The notes: generated by a model from the letters alone, not told the origin. Positions 15,627-23,190 are shown, counted from the first letter of the stretch. The stretch: 39,682 nucleotides of DNA from Scalindua sp964437425 (GCA_964437425.1 CAYTGO010000027.1:1-39682), one strand, 5' to 3'. Program-made: numbers and translations.

Positions 15627-16526
15627 TTATAATAAAATCTCTTTTAGCTCCTGATCATCTACATTGAGGTATTGACCATCCTTAAGGTGTATACCATCAA
15701 CCAGGAGCAGCCAGTAACCCTGTGGGGTCTTGGAAATGCTGGCTTCAGTGTGGCGTACGTCAGTAATTGGTCTGGATATGTTCCTGGCTGCAAGCATCTC
15801 TTTCCAGTGGAAGTATCCCGCTGAATTTCCCAACAGAATAGAAATATTTAAGCCACTTGCGTTAATTCCCTGTTTTGCCAGTTCTGATCTTACCCAATTG
15901 AGAAGCTCCTTCTCAGGTTCAATGGTTCGGTTAGAGTTGTTACTATAAAATTTCTGCAGTTGATCACTTGTGTTAAGTTTTTCAAATCTGAATTCCGGTC
16001 CCTTGCATACCAGAAGGTGGTCTGGGTTCTGAGTAGGATACGCGACTATCTTAAAACCAAAGAAAGAAATAATCTCCCTTATGGTACGCTCTGTTAAATT
16101 CTCGGGGAAATTTACGTGCATCTCTGTAACGATTGTTCCATCAAGCTTAAGAGAGTTTTTAAAGTTTTCATATTCATCAGGAGTCATAAACTTCTTCTCT
16201 TTTTTATTAAGATCAGGAATCTCTACAACCTCTTCTGGCTTTACATATTTCTCCTCATCAGGTTTTTCATCCTGATTGGTCTTTACACTTTTATTGTCAT
16301 CCTCAGTGACTTCAGCAGGCCTGTACCTGCGGTTGTCCATTGATTCATTAATACTCTTTTCATCTATCCCGGTACAAATGCTAGCCGGGAGTAGTGAAAA
16401 ACCTTTATTTGGTTTGCTACCATTTACAGGTTCCGGTCCTGGCCCTTTATGTGGTAGGAATATAAAGGCTAGAATTACTAGATTGCATATCATAGAAATA
16501 ATAAAGTATTTAACGAGCCGATTCAT
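15627..16526 (-). CDS. Membrane-anchored protein in the TonB position of an ExbBD set
   Basis: A 299-residue protein with the layout of TonB: short basic N terminus, one membrane segment (residues about 7-24, FIISMICNLVILAFIFLP), a long charged Pro/Glu/Lys linker (about 25-115) and a periplasmic C-terminal domain (about 120-299). It follows exbB and exbD in the same direction. However, the C-terminal domain does not show the TonB fold signature I would expect, so calling it TonB is inference from position and architecture. That domain ends with TPQGYWLLLVDGIHLKDGQY, which could be a beta sheet. AAGGAG lies about ten bases before the ATG. Alternatives: a TolA-like spanner or a novel ExbBD client. 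Confidence 0.65.
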   Translation of the reverse strand: MNRLVKYFIISMICNLVILAFIFLPHKGPGPEPVNGSKPNKGFSLLPASICTGIDEKSINESMDNRRYRPAEVTEDDNKSVKTNQDEKPDEEKYVKPEEVVEIPDLNKKEKKFMTPDEYENFKNSLKLDGTIVTEMHVNFPENLTERTIREIISFFGFKIVAYPTQNPDHLLVCKGPEFRFEKLNTSDQLQKFYSNNSNRTIEPEKELLNWVRSELAKQGINASGLNISILLGNSAGYFHWKEMLAARNISRPITDVRHTEASISKTPQGYWLLLVDGIHLKDGQYLNVDDQELKEILL

Positions 16527-16574
16527 TTTTACTTCTCCTTAACGTGATCCTTAAATAAAGTACGAGTACTGTTC

Positions 16575-16616
16575 ACTCTAAACTCAATATTCCGTACTCG
16601 GAACTCCAAACTGACA
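16575..16616. repeat. Six degenerate heptamers (ACTCnnn)
   Basis: In the spacer between exbD and the TonB-position gene the sequence falls into consecutive 7-base words: ACTCTAA, ACTCAAT, ATTCCGT, ACTCGGA, ACTCCAA, ACTGACA. The shared ACTC start at period 7 is not explained by coding sequence. Related words occur at 22826-22874 and, on the other strand, at 25254-25274. Confidence 0.55.
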
Positions 16617-16657
16617 GAGGTGCCTGCTGATAATCGCTAATCTTCAATTTAAACTCT

Positions 16658-17074
16658 TTACCCCTTACCGGAAGAATCTGTTTTAAAGAAAACCTTCGGA
16701 AGGCCTGCCTCTCGCACTGCCTGCAGGATATGAAGTGCATCTCCCAGTAGTGCATCAGTATCGCCGTTTATTATTACGGTAACATCATTGCCAGACTTTT
16801 TCTTCTCTGCCAGTTTTCTGGATAGTTCTGTATCGGATGAAAGCTGCTCTTTGTTGAAAAAGAGCTTGCCGTCATTTGTAACCGTAATTGTTACAAAATC
16901 TTCCGGCTCAACTTTCTCTGCTATTCTTAACTCAGGATTTTTAACATCAACTATTTCAAGGAAGACCATCCTGGTCATACCGACAATACAGAAAATCACG
17001 ACAAGGAATATTATGTCTAATAGCGCGAGCATATTGAATTCCGGTACGCCAGAGTATTTTCTTGAAAGTTTCAT
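16658..17074 (-). CDS. exbD: ExbD/TolR-family proton-channel subunit
   Basis: A 138-residue inner-membrane protein of the ExbD/TolR family, which with ExbB forms a proton-driven motor. One membrane segment near the N terminus (NMLALLDIIFLVVIFCIVGM) contains the conserved proton-binding aspartate, here D20. The periplasmic domain (about 45-138) has the family pattern: VTITVTNDGKLFFNKEQL, later VTVIINGDTDALLGDALHIL, and GLPKVFFKT at the end. GAGGGA precedes the ATG. It lies 25 bases after exbB. The gene symbol reflects the family; TolR is the alternative, but no TolA/TolB/Pal genes are nearby. Confidence 0.85.
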   Translation of the reverse strand: MKLSRKYSGVPEFNMLALLDIIFLVVIFCIVGMTRMVFLEIVDVKNPELRIAEKVEPEDFVTITVTNDGKLFFNKEQLSSDTELSRKLAEKKKSGNDVTVIINGDTDALLGDALHILQAVREAGLPKVFFKTDSSGKG

Positions 17075-17099
17075 TTTTTAATCCCTCAATACAGGAATA

Positions 17100-17708
17100 T
17101 TAACGATTAACTATTGCTACTAACTTAAACTCATTCATTTTAGACTCTATCTTTGAGATTGCTCTGTCTGCTACGCCACTGAATAAATGACTCGCTGCCA
17201 GACTTACTACTGCCACAACCAGACCGAGGAAAGTTGTAGTCATTGCTTCGGAGATTCCTAGTGCTATTGCAGACATGTCTACTGTTTCACTCATAGTTCC
17301 AAAAGCTTTAATCAGACCTGTGATAGTACCAAGCAAACCCAGGGCAGGAGCCAGGGCGGCACATGCATTTAGAATTCTCAGAAAACTATGGGATCTGCCA
17401 AACTCTTTATCCAATGCGATTGTCATTACACTATCCATCTCCCTGGCTGGTGGCATTGTTGGAAGGAGATATTTGAATACCCTGATGAAAACATCTCCTG
17501 ATTTACTTGCTAATTTGCATGCTTCACTAAATTTGCCATCTTTTACACATTTCATAACCTTGGCCTCCCGAATGTGATTTCTTCTCATGCTCAGGAAAAA
17601 CCAGAAAATAGTCCTCTCCAGGATTACACTGAGTGATAGAACCCACAGGAATATCAGGCATACACCAATCGGACCACTATTGCCCAGAACTTTGTCCAAA
17701 ATCTCCAT
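17100..17708 (-). CDS. exbB: ExbB/TolQ-family proton-channel subunit
   Basis: A 202-residue inner-membrane protein of the MotA/TolQ/ExbB family. Three hydrophobic segments are visible (about residues 13-35, 110-135 and 148-175). The family signature APALGLLGTITGLIKAFG and ALGISEAMTTTFLGLVVAV mark the second and third segments that line the ion pathway with ExbD. AAGGAG is well placed before the ATG. It precedes exbD and a TonB-position protein, so the three should form an energy-transducing complex that uses proton flow to drive work at the outer membrane or on the four-cysteine-tail proteins encoded upstream. Confidence 0.9.
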   Translation of the reverse strand: MEILDKVLGNSGPIGVCLIFLWVLSLSVILERTIFWFFLSMRRNHIREAKVMKCVKDGKFSEACKLASKSGDVFIRVFKYLLPTMPPAREMDSVMTIALDKEFGRSHSFLRILNACAALAPALGLLGTITGLIKAFGTMSETVDMSAIALGISEAMTTTFLGLVVAVVSLAASHLFSGVADRAISKIESKMNEFKLVAIVNR

Positions 17709-17733
17709 AATAAAACTCCTTCAGTTATAATTC

Positions 17734-17775
17734 GCCATTGGTTATTAGCCGTTGACTAAACGCCAATTAACAACC
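17734..17775. repeat. Degenerate heptamer run (GCCATTG family)
   Basis: The gap before exbB can be read as 7-base words GCCATTG, GTTATTA, GCCGTTG, ACTAAAC, GCCAATT, AACAACC, with GCC recurring every 14 bases. It resembles the other period-7 spacers of this region in style though not in exact words. Confidence 0.4.
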
Positions 17776-17805
17776 CCTTAATACTTGAATTAATAAATCA
17801 TCAGC

Positions 17806-18153
17806 CTACTCATAAAGGAATAAATCTTCTGTCTTGTTACTTTCCATTTTGCCGTGAACCAGAGAACAACGATAGCATTTGTGGCATGTGAAGTCGCATA
17901 CTCCCTTCGTTTTGCTGGCGATGTATTTGTGCAATTCATTTATCCTTTCAGCAGACATGTTGTTGTTTGTGTTCACGAGTCTCGCATCCGCATTGACATT
18001 GGGCGTTGTACCGGATTGATTGTCTGCCGTGCGATGTACGTAGTTCAACCGCCTGACAATATCAATATTTGGCCTTTCAATATCCCTCATGTATTCATTG
18101 TCTGCTGGTGCTTCTGCCATAGACCATGTTAAGTACAAGAGTAAAATTATCAT
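17806..18153 (-). CDS. Small exported protein with C-terminal four-cysteine motif (B)
   Basis: A 115-residue protein with a short hydrophobic start (MIILLLYLTWSMAEA), probably a signal peptide cleaved near residue 15. The middle is polar and Asn-rich. Near the C terminus is GVCDFTCHKCYRCSLVHGK (C86, C90, C93, C96), a C-x3-C-x2-C-x2-C cluster suited to binding a metal or forming disulfides. The gene just upstream encodes a longer protein with the same tail. TGGAGAA precedes the ATG. It sits between that gene and exbB. No known family recognised. Confidence 0.7.
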   Translation of the reverse strand: MIILLLYLTWSMAEAPADNEYMRDIERPNIDIVRRLNYVHRTADNQSGTTPNVNADARLVNTNNNMSAERINELHKYIASKTKGVCDFTCHKCYRCSLVHGKMESNKTEDLFLYE

Positions 18154-18195
18154 TATTACAGTTCTCCAGTGTTAAGCGTTAAACATTGTATCTAG

Positions 18196-18972
18196 TCACC
18201 TACTTTGCTTTTTTCCATAAAGCAGGTTACATGCATAACAATTACTTCTTCCACATGAGAATTCACAGACACCAATTGTGTTGTGCTGTACACTTCCCAA
18301 CAAATCCTTTGTCTCATTGTAAGTGACTTGTTTCACTACATCCTTCAGGTTGCTCTTTGCCCTTAATGCCCTTTTTGCCTTATCGTCTACGCTGTCCTCT
18401 TCGGCCGGCTGTTCAAATGGATTGGAAATGCTGGCTACCGTCTCCTGCGTTTCCAGTTCCAGTTTCAATTCAGCGATACGTGTTCGTACCGTTATAAGGT
18501 CACTTTTGAGTAACGATAACCTGTTCTCCAGCTCTTTCTGTCTTTTTTTGAAAGCATCGTCGAAAGAGATCCATGTATTATCTGCAATACCATCTTCCGT
18601 TGATTTAAGCATGCGGTCAAACTGCTGGTACTCTCTCTTTACGATCCTAGGAAGCGAATCCAGCTGTTTTTCCAGCTTATCAATACTGGCTATGATATTT
18701 CTTTCTCTATTCTTATTGTAAGCCAGCTGGTTTCTGACAATATATAAGTCATTGTCATTGGACATCGCCTTCTTGTAATTCTCTACAACAGTATTCATGT
18801 CAACTTTCGTATCGCTAGCCGGTTTCATTTCAACAATCTTCGTATCGTTGACCTGTCTCATTTCTACAATTTTGTTATCAGCGTCTTTGCTGACGACTTC
18901 AAAGGCGTACTCGCCATACGCAGTAAGGCATGAAAACATAAAAATCAGTGGTACTAACATAATCTTTTTCAT
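18196..18972 (-). CDS. Exported coiled-coil protein with C-terminal four-cysteine motif (A)
   Basis: A 258-residue exported protein. I chose ATG 18972 (MKKIMLVPLIFMFSCLTAYG, signal peptide with cleavage near residue 20) because it follows GAAAGGA; the frame is open 17 codons further upstream without support. Residues about 55-185 are charged, heptad-like helix, probably coiled coil. The tail GVCEFSCGRSNCYACNLLYG has C236, C240, C245 and C248 (C-x3-C-x4-C-x2-C) and ends KKQSR; the same tail, two residues shorter in one spacing, ends the next protein. A possible role is a periplasmic rod whose Cys cluster binds metal or cross-links to its partner. Family unknown. Confidence 0.72.
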   Translation of the reverse strand: MKKIMLVPLIFMFSCLTAYGEYAFEVVSKDADNKIVEMRQVNDTKIVEMKPASDTKVDMNTVVENYKKAMSNDNDLYIVRNQLAYNKNRERNIIASIDKLEKQLDSLPRIVKREYQQFDRMLKSTEDGIADNTWISFDDAFKKRQKELENRLSLLKSDLITVRTRIAELKLELETQETVASISNPFEQPAEEDSVDDKAKRALRAKSNLKDVVKQVTYNETKDLLGSVQHNTIGVCEFSCGRSNCYACNLLYGKKQSR

Positions 18973-19049
18973 AATATAATCCTTTCTAACAGTTGATTGG
19001 CAAATCTGTAAATTGGTAAGCAACTTTTCAGTTAAAGTATCAATAGTTC

Positions 19050-20060
19050 TCAGTAATAATTTTCAGCCTGGCCCTTGATCCAGTCGTCCAGATTATCACT
19101 ATAATTCACTTCAATTATCTCAATAGAATTCCCGTCAATGGAGTCAGATGAAAACCTGGTTAACTCATCGGTTACCTTATCCATAATATCTGAGAAACTA
19201 TCTACTATTGTCCACACTTCCTGTACCTCAGCATACCACTCCGTTGGAGTTGCATCTCCAGTAGATGACCAGGTAGTCTCAGAGACGTTTACAAGCATGT
19301 TATAAACATCTGCAACAGTTGAGAACTTCTGCCTCTGTACATCAAGCTTATCCAGAAGATGGTCTACATGATTTCCAAGTTGGTTATAGTAGGTTCCCTG
19401 CTTATCGATCATTGCCACAGCTTTCTCAATTCCATCTATCTGGCCTGGTATCTGTTTGTTCTTATAGCTGACTGAATCCATCTCTTTTCTTAACTCGTCC
19501 AGTTTGTTTCTCAACTCATCCGATGGATTTTCCATGTGTCTTCTTGCCAGCTCTCCGGATTTTTTCTGTAAATCCTCAAGTGTCTTTAAATTCATCTTTG
19601 ATTCGTCTGAGAGCTTTTTCAACTTAGTATTAAGCGAATCTTCAGCCCTTACAAATTCCCTGTCTATCTCCTCGAAAGAGTCCTTTATTCTGTACTTCTC
19701 CTTAGTTACACCCACCATCTTCTTTTCTATCCTGAGAATGTTCTTGGAGAATACATTATGGAGCTGTCTCTGAGTTTCCGGTGTTCTGTCTTGCTTTACG
19801 GCCTTAAGTGACGTCTGGATCTCACCGATGGCCTGTCTGAACGATTCTCTCAATGGCTTTGCAGAGTCCAGAGAGTGGTGAATCTCTTTCTTTGGTTTTT
19901 CGATGTCTATCTTAAACTTGGATATATCAGGTAGGAATCCGGTCTTACCTTGATAATCACCTGCCGGCTTGCCATCAATCGATGCCTGTACGGCTACGTT
20001 ACCTGCAAACATAAGCGACAAAGCCAGGAAAGATATTATACTAAACGATAGTTTTCTCAT
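19050..20060 (-). CDS. Exported coiled-coil protein
   Basis: A 336-residue protein with a Sec signal peptide (MRKLSFSIISFLALSLMFAG..., cleavage probably after VAVQA, about residue 26). Residues about 65-250 are rich in Lys, Glu, Leu and Gln with heptad spacing, predicting long coiled coils, and the C-terminal about 80 residues are acidic and Trp-containing. The ATG overlaps the stop of the TPR lipoprotein gene (TAATG), with GGAGACG in front, so the two are translationally coupled and their products may interact. No known domain recognised. Confidence 0.75.
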   Translation of the reverse strand: MRKLSFSIISFLALSLMFAGNVAVQASIDGKPAGDYQGKTGFLPDISKFKIDIEKPKKEIHHSLDSAKPLRESFRQAIGEIQTSLKAVKQDRTPETQRQLHNVFSKNILRIEKKMVGVTKEKYRIKDSFEEIDREFVRAEDSLNTKLKKLSDESKMNLKTLEDLQKKSGELARRHMENPSDELRNKLDELRKEMDSVSYKNKQIPGQIDGIEKAVAMIDKQGTYYNQLGNHVDHLLDKLDVQRQKFSTVADVYNMLVNVSETTWSSTGDATPTEWYAEVQEVWTIVDSFSDIMDKVTDELTRFSSDSIDGNSIEIIEVNYSDNLDDWIKGQAENYY

Positions 20061-20812
20061 TATTTCGTCTCCTTAAAATGATCCATTGAATTATAATTTC
20101 CAACGATACGTCTTATCTTTGCCTTCTCTTCTGTCGGCAGATGCTTCCAGCTAGTGAGAGCTCCATCCTCATCATCTACAGCATACTGAAGAACTCCAAG
20201 CAGGTAATTATCTTCAACTGTAACAGGGAGATCATTCTTTTTTAAGAACCTGACAAATTGTTCACAATCGTCTCTGGCTGATTTGAAATCATCCTTCCCT
20301 ATGTAGGCTATTGCTCTGTTGTGATATAAGTACCCTGTTATACGGCTTTCACCTTCAATAGCAATTGCTGCGCTTAAGTCCTCAATTGCCGCTGTGTACC
20401 TGCCTTGCATGGTGTGAATCCTGCCTCTCAGGTTGAGCGCCTGAACATTTAAGGAATTCTGGCCGAGAGATCTGTTTACGTCATTGAGTGCATCTGAAAC
20501 ATTACCGGTCTTAAATTCCAGCTCCGACCTATAGTAATATGCCAGTGGGGCATATTCCGGACTGGCTTCTATTGCATCGGAAAAAGAGACTTCAGCATTT
20601 GAGTATTCCCTGATTTTCCACTGAGCTATACCTTTGTTTAAAGAAGCTTCATGATTGTCTGAACGCCTCAGGCCTTTGTCATAATAGGTAATTGCCTCTT
20701 TATACCTTCCGTTCTGCATAGACTTGTCACCGCGGCTGAACATCCTTGTGGAATTACAACCGGCAGCAACAACACATCCTAAAATAAGAATTACTAATCC
20801 CTGTTTGTACAT
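20060..20812 (-). CDS. TPR-repeat lipoprotein
   Basis: A 250-residue envelope lipoprotein. The signal peptide ends with lipobox VAAGC (C19). Residues about 30-215 hold at least five tetratricopeptide repeats, visible in phrases such as GRYKEAITYYDKGLRRSDNH, YSNAEVSFSDAIEASPEYAP and GRYTAAIEDLSAAIAIEG. TPR lipoproteins act as scaffolds, for example in BamD/PilF-type outer-membrane assembly. GGAGGTGA, a perfect anti-16S match, precedes the ATG. It is the first large gene of the minus-strand envelope set and is coupled to the exported coiled-coil protein. Confidence 0.85.
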   Translation of the reverse strand: MYKQGLVILILGCVVAAGCNSTRMFSRGDKSMQNGRYKEAITYYDKGLRRSDNHEASLNKGIAQWKIREYSNAEVSFSDAIEASPEYAPLAYYYRSELEFKTGNVSDALNDVNRSLGQNSLNVQALNLRGRIHTMQGRYTAAIEDLSAAIAIEGESRITGYLYHNRAIAYIGKDDFKSARDDCEQFVRFLKKNDLPVTVEDNYLLGVLQYAVDDEDGALTSWKHLPTEEKAKIRRIVGNYNSMDHFKETK

Positions 20813-20884
20813 GCGTCACCTCCAATTCTAGAAATAATATAAAAAATAAGTATCTTCACTTTTGACAACTAATATCATTAAGCC

Positions 20885-21013
20885 TTACTGATCTAATGGC
20901 AGCGAGGCCATGTGACAAATTACATTTTCCTCTGTCACTAACCTTCTAATCAGATGATATCTGCCATGTGGTGCACAAAATAAATTTCTCTTTTTTGTGG
21001 TTAGTTTCTTCAT
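20885..21013 (-). CDS. Possible 42-residue basic small protein
   Basis: In the divergent promoter region a minus-strand frame starts MKKLTTKKRNLFCAPHGRYH and ends ASLPLDQ. AGGAG (21023-21027) lies nine bases before the ATG, an ideal placement. The peptide is basic at its N terminus and has two cysteines and several histidines. It is read in the same direction as, and 72 bases before, the TPR lipoprotein, so it could be a leader peptide, a small regulator or chance. No homolog is recognised; expression is unproven. Confidence 0.4.
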   Translation of the reverse strand: MKKLTTKKRNLFCAPHGRYHLIRRLVTEENVICHMASLPLDQ

Positions 21014-21076
21014 ATTCTCTAACTCCTATATCAGGTACAAATTACAAAATGTTGCAGAAAGAATTTGTTATTCGTA

Positions 21077-21099
21077 TTGGCAGATTTAATACTTGCCAA
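21077..21099. promoter_or_regulatory. Dyad TTGGCA-N11-TGCCAA, possible operator
   Basis: A 23-base inverted repeat with perfect 6-base arms and an 11-base centre, in the divergent region between the two envelope operons. A third half-site TTGGCA follows at 21121-21126. The arrangement (T-N11-A type dyad) is typical of dimeric helix-turn-helix regulators such as LysR types. No such regulator gene is in the window. Confidence 0.3.
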
Positions 21100-21183
21100 A
21101 ACAGGGCTAATTTCATATCTTTGGCAGGAGCATAGGCCTTAGAAGGTTTTTTACATCATCAGTAATTTTTTATGCACCAGAAG

Positions 21184-21205
21184 GTATACTTATAATGATG
21201 TATAC
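21184..21205 (+). promoter_or_regulatory. Candidate promoter of the sigma-factor operon with flanking GTATAC repeats
   Basis: TATAAT (21191-21196) lies 62 bases before the sigma-factor start. It is flanked by two copies of the palindrome GTATAC (21184-21189 and 21200-21205), 10 bases apart, so a bound repressor would cover the -10 and start site. The -35 position (TTTTAT) is weak, suggesting an activator or an alternative sigma factor. Confidence 0.4.
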
Positions 21206-21258
21206 AGAAGTCACTGGTGTTTGTCCTTTTCATAAAGCATAAGTAAAGCCCTTTAAAT

Positions 21259-21948
21259 ATGAATAATGACGAACTCATTGAACTACAGAGGATTATCAAA
21301 GGCGGTGGGCCGGAGGCCGAAGCTGCTGCAGGTAGATTTTGTGAAACAATAAAAGATACCATGAAGCGCATTCTGAGCTCCCTGTCATATAAATATTCTC
21401 AGGAGTATCTGGAGTGGGGGATTAATGAGGCTTTTCTGGCTTTTCGTGACAACTGGGACCCAGAAAAGGGTAAGTATTTTAAGGTATATCTCTGGAGGTA
21501 TGTTAAAGAGAGGGTCAGGGTCGCAATCGCCAGAGACAAGGGAAAAGAGTCTTCAATTGACACACTTCTTGGCCGTGACGGTGATGAAGATTCCGGTACT
21601 ATAGGAGACTTAATTGAAGACAGTGAGATATCGTCGGAAGATAAATACCATGCGTCAGAGCTATCAGGTATCCTTACAAACAGATTCAACAAGATGGATT
21701 CCAGGATACAGATAATAATGATTGAATACTTTTCAAACAGATCTACTTACAGAGAAATAGGTCAAAAACTTGACATTGATCATACTACCGTAATGAGAAA
21801 TCTAAATGAAGAAGGTATCAAACCATTACGAAAAGAGATAGAAGACTATTTTGAAGACCAGGACCTGAAATACGATAGTGAAGTAATGCTCAAGGCTCTG
21901 GGCAGTTTCTTGATTGAGAGGAATATCAATAATGAAAACCGAGCATAA
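21259..21948 (+). CDS. Sigma-70-family RNA polymerase sigma factor
   Basis: A 229-residue sigma factor with regions 2 and 4 only. Region 2 is visible as AFLAFRDNWDPEKGKYFKVY followed by LWRYVKERVR (residues about 56-86), which contains the core-binding and -10 recognition helices. Region 4 (about residues 137-193) includes the helix-turn-helix STYREIGQKLDIDHTTVMRN. The linker is acidic (DGDEDSGTIGDLIEDSEISS). It is longer than most ECF sigmas and has an extra C-terminal helix. Its last 17 bases overlap the next gene, which encodes a zinc-finger anti-sigma-like protein, a classic sigma/anti-sigma pair. It probably directs transcription of its own operon and perhaps the divergent one. No clear Shine-Dalgarno precedes the start. 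Confidence 0.8.
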   Translation: MNNDELIELQRIIKGGGPEAEAAAGRFCETIKDTMKRILSSLSYKYSQEYLEWGINEAFLAFRDNWDPEKGKYFKVYLWRYVKERVRVAIARDKGKESSIDTLLGRDGDEDSGTIGDLIEDSEISSEDKYHASELSGILTNRFNKMDSRIQIIMIEYFSNRSTYREIGQKLDIDHTTVMRNLNEEGIKPLRKEIEDYFEDQDLKYDSEVMLKALGSFLIERNINNENRA

Positions 21949-22717
21949 AACAATTGAAGAACTCCTTGTGTATTTAGATAACCCCATCGGAGTCGAAGAA
22001 GACGAAACAATAGAAGACCATCTGGCCGAATGCGACAAATGTGTATCTGACCTGAGCTTTCTTGATTCACTAAGGGCCGGGATGAAGAACTTTAGCCGTG
22101 ATTCCGGCGAATCAGTAAAGACCGGTCTATCCGTACACTTAACAAACAGGGAGATATCCGGGTATATTAATGATGCATGCAATGATGAAGAGAAAAAAAG
22201 AATAATATCACATCTGGCCGGTTGCAGCAGATGTCTTGACGATGTGTTTGCGGTAAAGAGATTAACAACACAGTTGGAGCATGAAGTCTCTTTGGCAGAG
22301 AAGAGCTGTCTCGTTTCCAGGTTTATAATGTGTCATCCGACAAGAATGGGATCTATCGAAAAAGAGGGGAAGGATTTAATACGGGAAGCCGCAAGAGCTG
22401 GAATTGCACTTTTTGATATAGGAAGATCATTAAGCTTCTCCTTCGAAGGCGCACAGGATTCTAATACAGACCAAGGTGAAGAGTATAGAAAGATGGAGAC
22501 AGAAGATTTTACAATCGAGATAGTCCGGCCTGCCGGCAAAGAGTCAACCGTAACAATAGGCGTACTTGCAAAGGATGATCTCGCAAGCGCAAAGATAACA
22601 ATATGTGCAGAAGAGGAGAGATCTGAGATTATATCGTTTGAGAATAGAAGGGCAGTTATAAACAAAAAGGATATACAGGCAGAGGCAATAAGATATATAA
22701 AGATAGAGAAAGTGTAA
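21932..22717 (+). CDS. Double zinc-finger anti-sigma-like protein
   Basis: A 261-residue protein with two anti-sigma zinc-finger motifs of the form H-x3-C-x2-C: DHLAECDKC (H30, C34, C37) and SHLAGCSRC (H94, C98, C101). Such ZAS domains bind and inhibit the sigma factor encoded just upstream. Most relatives have a membrane segment after the finger; none is evident here, so the protein is probably cytosolic. The C-terminal region (about 175-261) is beta-rich and unrecognised. I chose ATG 21932, which follows GAGAGG, over an upstream in-frame TTG at 21914. It overlaps the sigma gene by 17 bases, so co-translation is likely. Confidence 0.75.
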   Translation: MKTEHKTIEELLVYLDNPIGVEEDETIEDHLAECDKCVSDLSFLDSLRAGMKNFSRDSGESVKTGLSVHLTNREISGYINDACNDEEKKRIISHLAGCSRCLDDVFAVKRLTTQLEHEVSLAEKSCLVSRFIMCHPTRMGSIEKEGKDLIREAARAGIALFDIGRSLSFSFEGAQDSNTDQGEEYRKMETEDFTIEIVRPAGKESTVTIGVLAKDDLASAKITICAEEERSEIISFENRRAVINKKDIQAEAIRYIKIEKV

Positions 22718-22745
22718 TTGATAAGACGTTGTATTCACAACACCT

Positions 22746-22793
22746 GTCATTTGGCTTGCGCCGTAATTGGTCATTTTGCTGCGCTGTCATTAG
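22746..22793. repeat. Degenerate octamer run (GTCATTnn family)
   Basis: After the anti-sigma gene the sequence divides into 8-base words: GTCATTTG, GCTTGCGC, CGTAATTG, GTCATTTT, GCTGCGCT, GTCATTAG. GTCATT recurs at offsets of 24 and 16 bases and a GCT-GCGC word follows it twice. Confidence 0.4.
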
Positions 22794-22825
22794 TGACTAA
22801 AGATCAAAATGAACTAAAGTTATAA

Positions 22826-22874
22826 GTAACTCGTAACATGCAACACGAAACCTGTAACTTGTAACCCGTAACTC
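22826..22874. repeat. Seven tandem degenerate heptamers (GTAACnn)
   Basis: Seven consecutive 7-base units: GTAACTC, GTAACAT, GCAACAC, GAAACCT, GTAACTT, GTAACCC, GTAACTC. AAC is invariant at positions 3-5 of every unit. The array ends 25 bases before the GTG start of the next gene, so it lies in that gene's leader or promoter. Confidence 0.65.
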
Positions 22875-22899
22875 GTTGTATTAAACGGAGCTGTAAAAC

Positions 22900-23190
22900 G
22901 TGTTAAATCTTGAAGAGATTGAAACAGATTTGGAAGGATTGATAAAAGCCAGGAAGGAGGGGCTTCCGATTGGAGATTGGCGTAATAATGCTTTGAGACT
23001 GTTCAATAAGCTATGCAGTAGCGACGAAGAGGCATCTTATGCTGCTGTAAAAGCTATTTCAAAGAGGGTTGCTATTGAATGTATGACAGAGCTCGATAGC
23101 TATTTCAATATTTTTGGTTTTGTTGATGATGGAGAGAAGCATAAATGGCAAGAGCTGTCAAAACAACTCAGGACGATCTACTCTTCATAA
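22900..23190 (+). CDS. Small helical protein of unknown function
   Basis: A 96-residue soluble, mostly helical protein (MLNLEEIETDLEGLIKARKE...) starting with GTG behind ACGGAG. It contains Leu/Ile-rich helices and ends KQLRTIYSS. No family recognised. Its last 46 bases overlap the start of the Lon-like membrane protein gene in another frame, so the two are probably translationally coupled and may interact. It lies in the sigma-factor operon, 182 bases after the anti-sigma gene, behind the heptamer array. Confidence 0.65.
   Translation: MLNLEEIETDLEGLIKARKEGLPIGDWRNNALRLFNKLCSSDEEASYAAVKAISKRVAIECMTELDSYFNIFGFVDDGEKHKWQELSKQLRTIYSS

Noticed and set aside
20912..20938. Inverted repeat GTGACA-N15-TGTCAC
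   Set aside because: It falls inside the candidate 42-residue frame and has short arms with a long loop; likely chance.
22826..22874. Tandem heptamers considered as a CRISPR array or iteron origin
   Set aside because: Units are 7 bases and degenerate with no spacers; there are no cas or replication-initiator genes.
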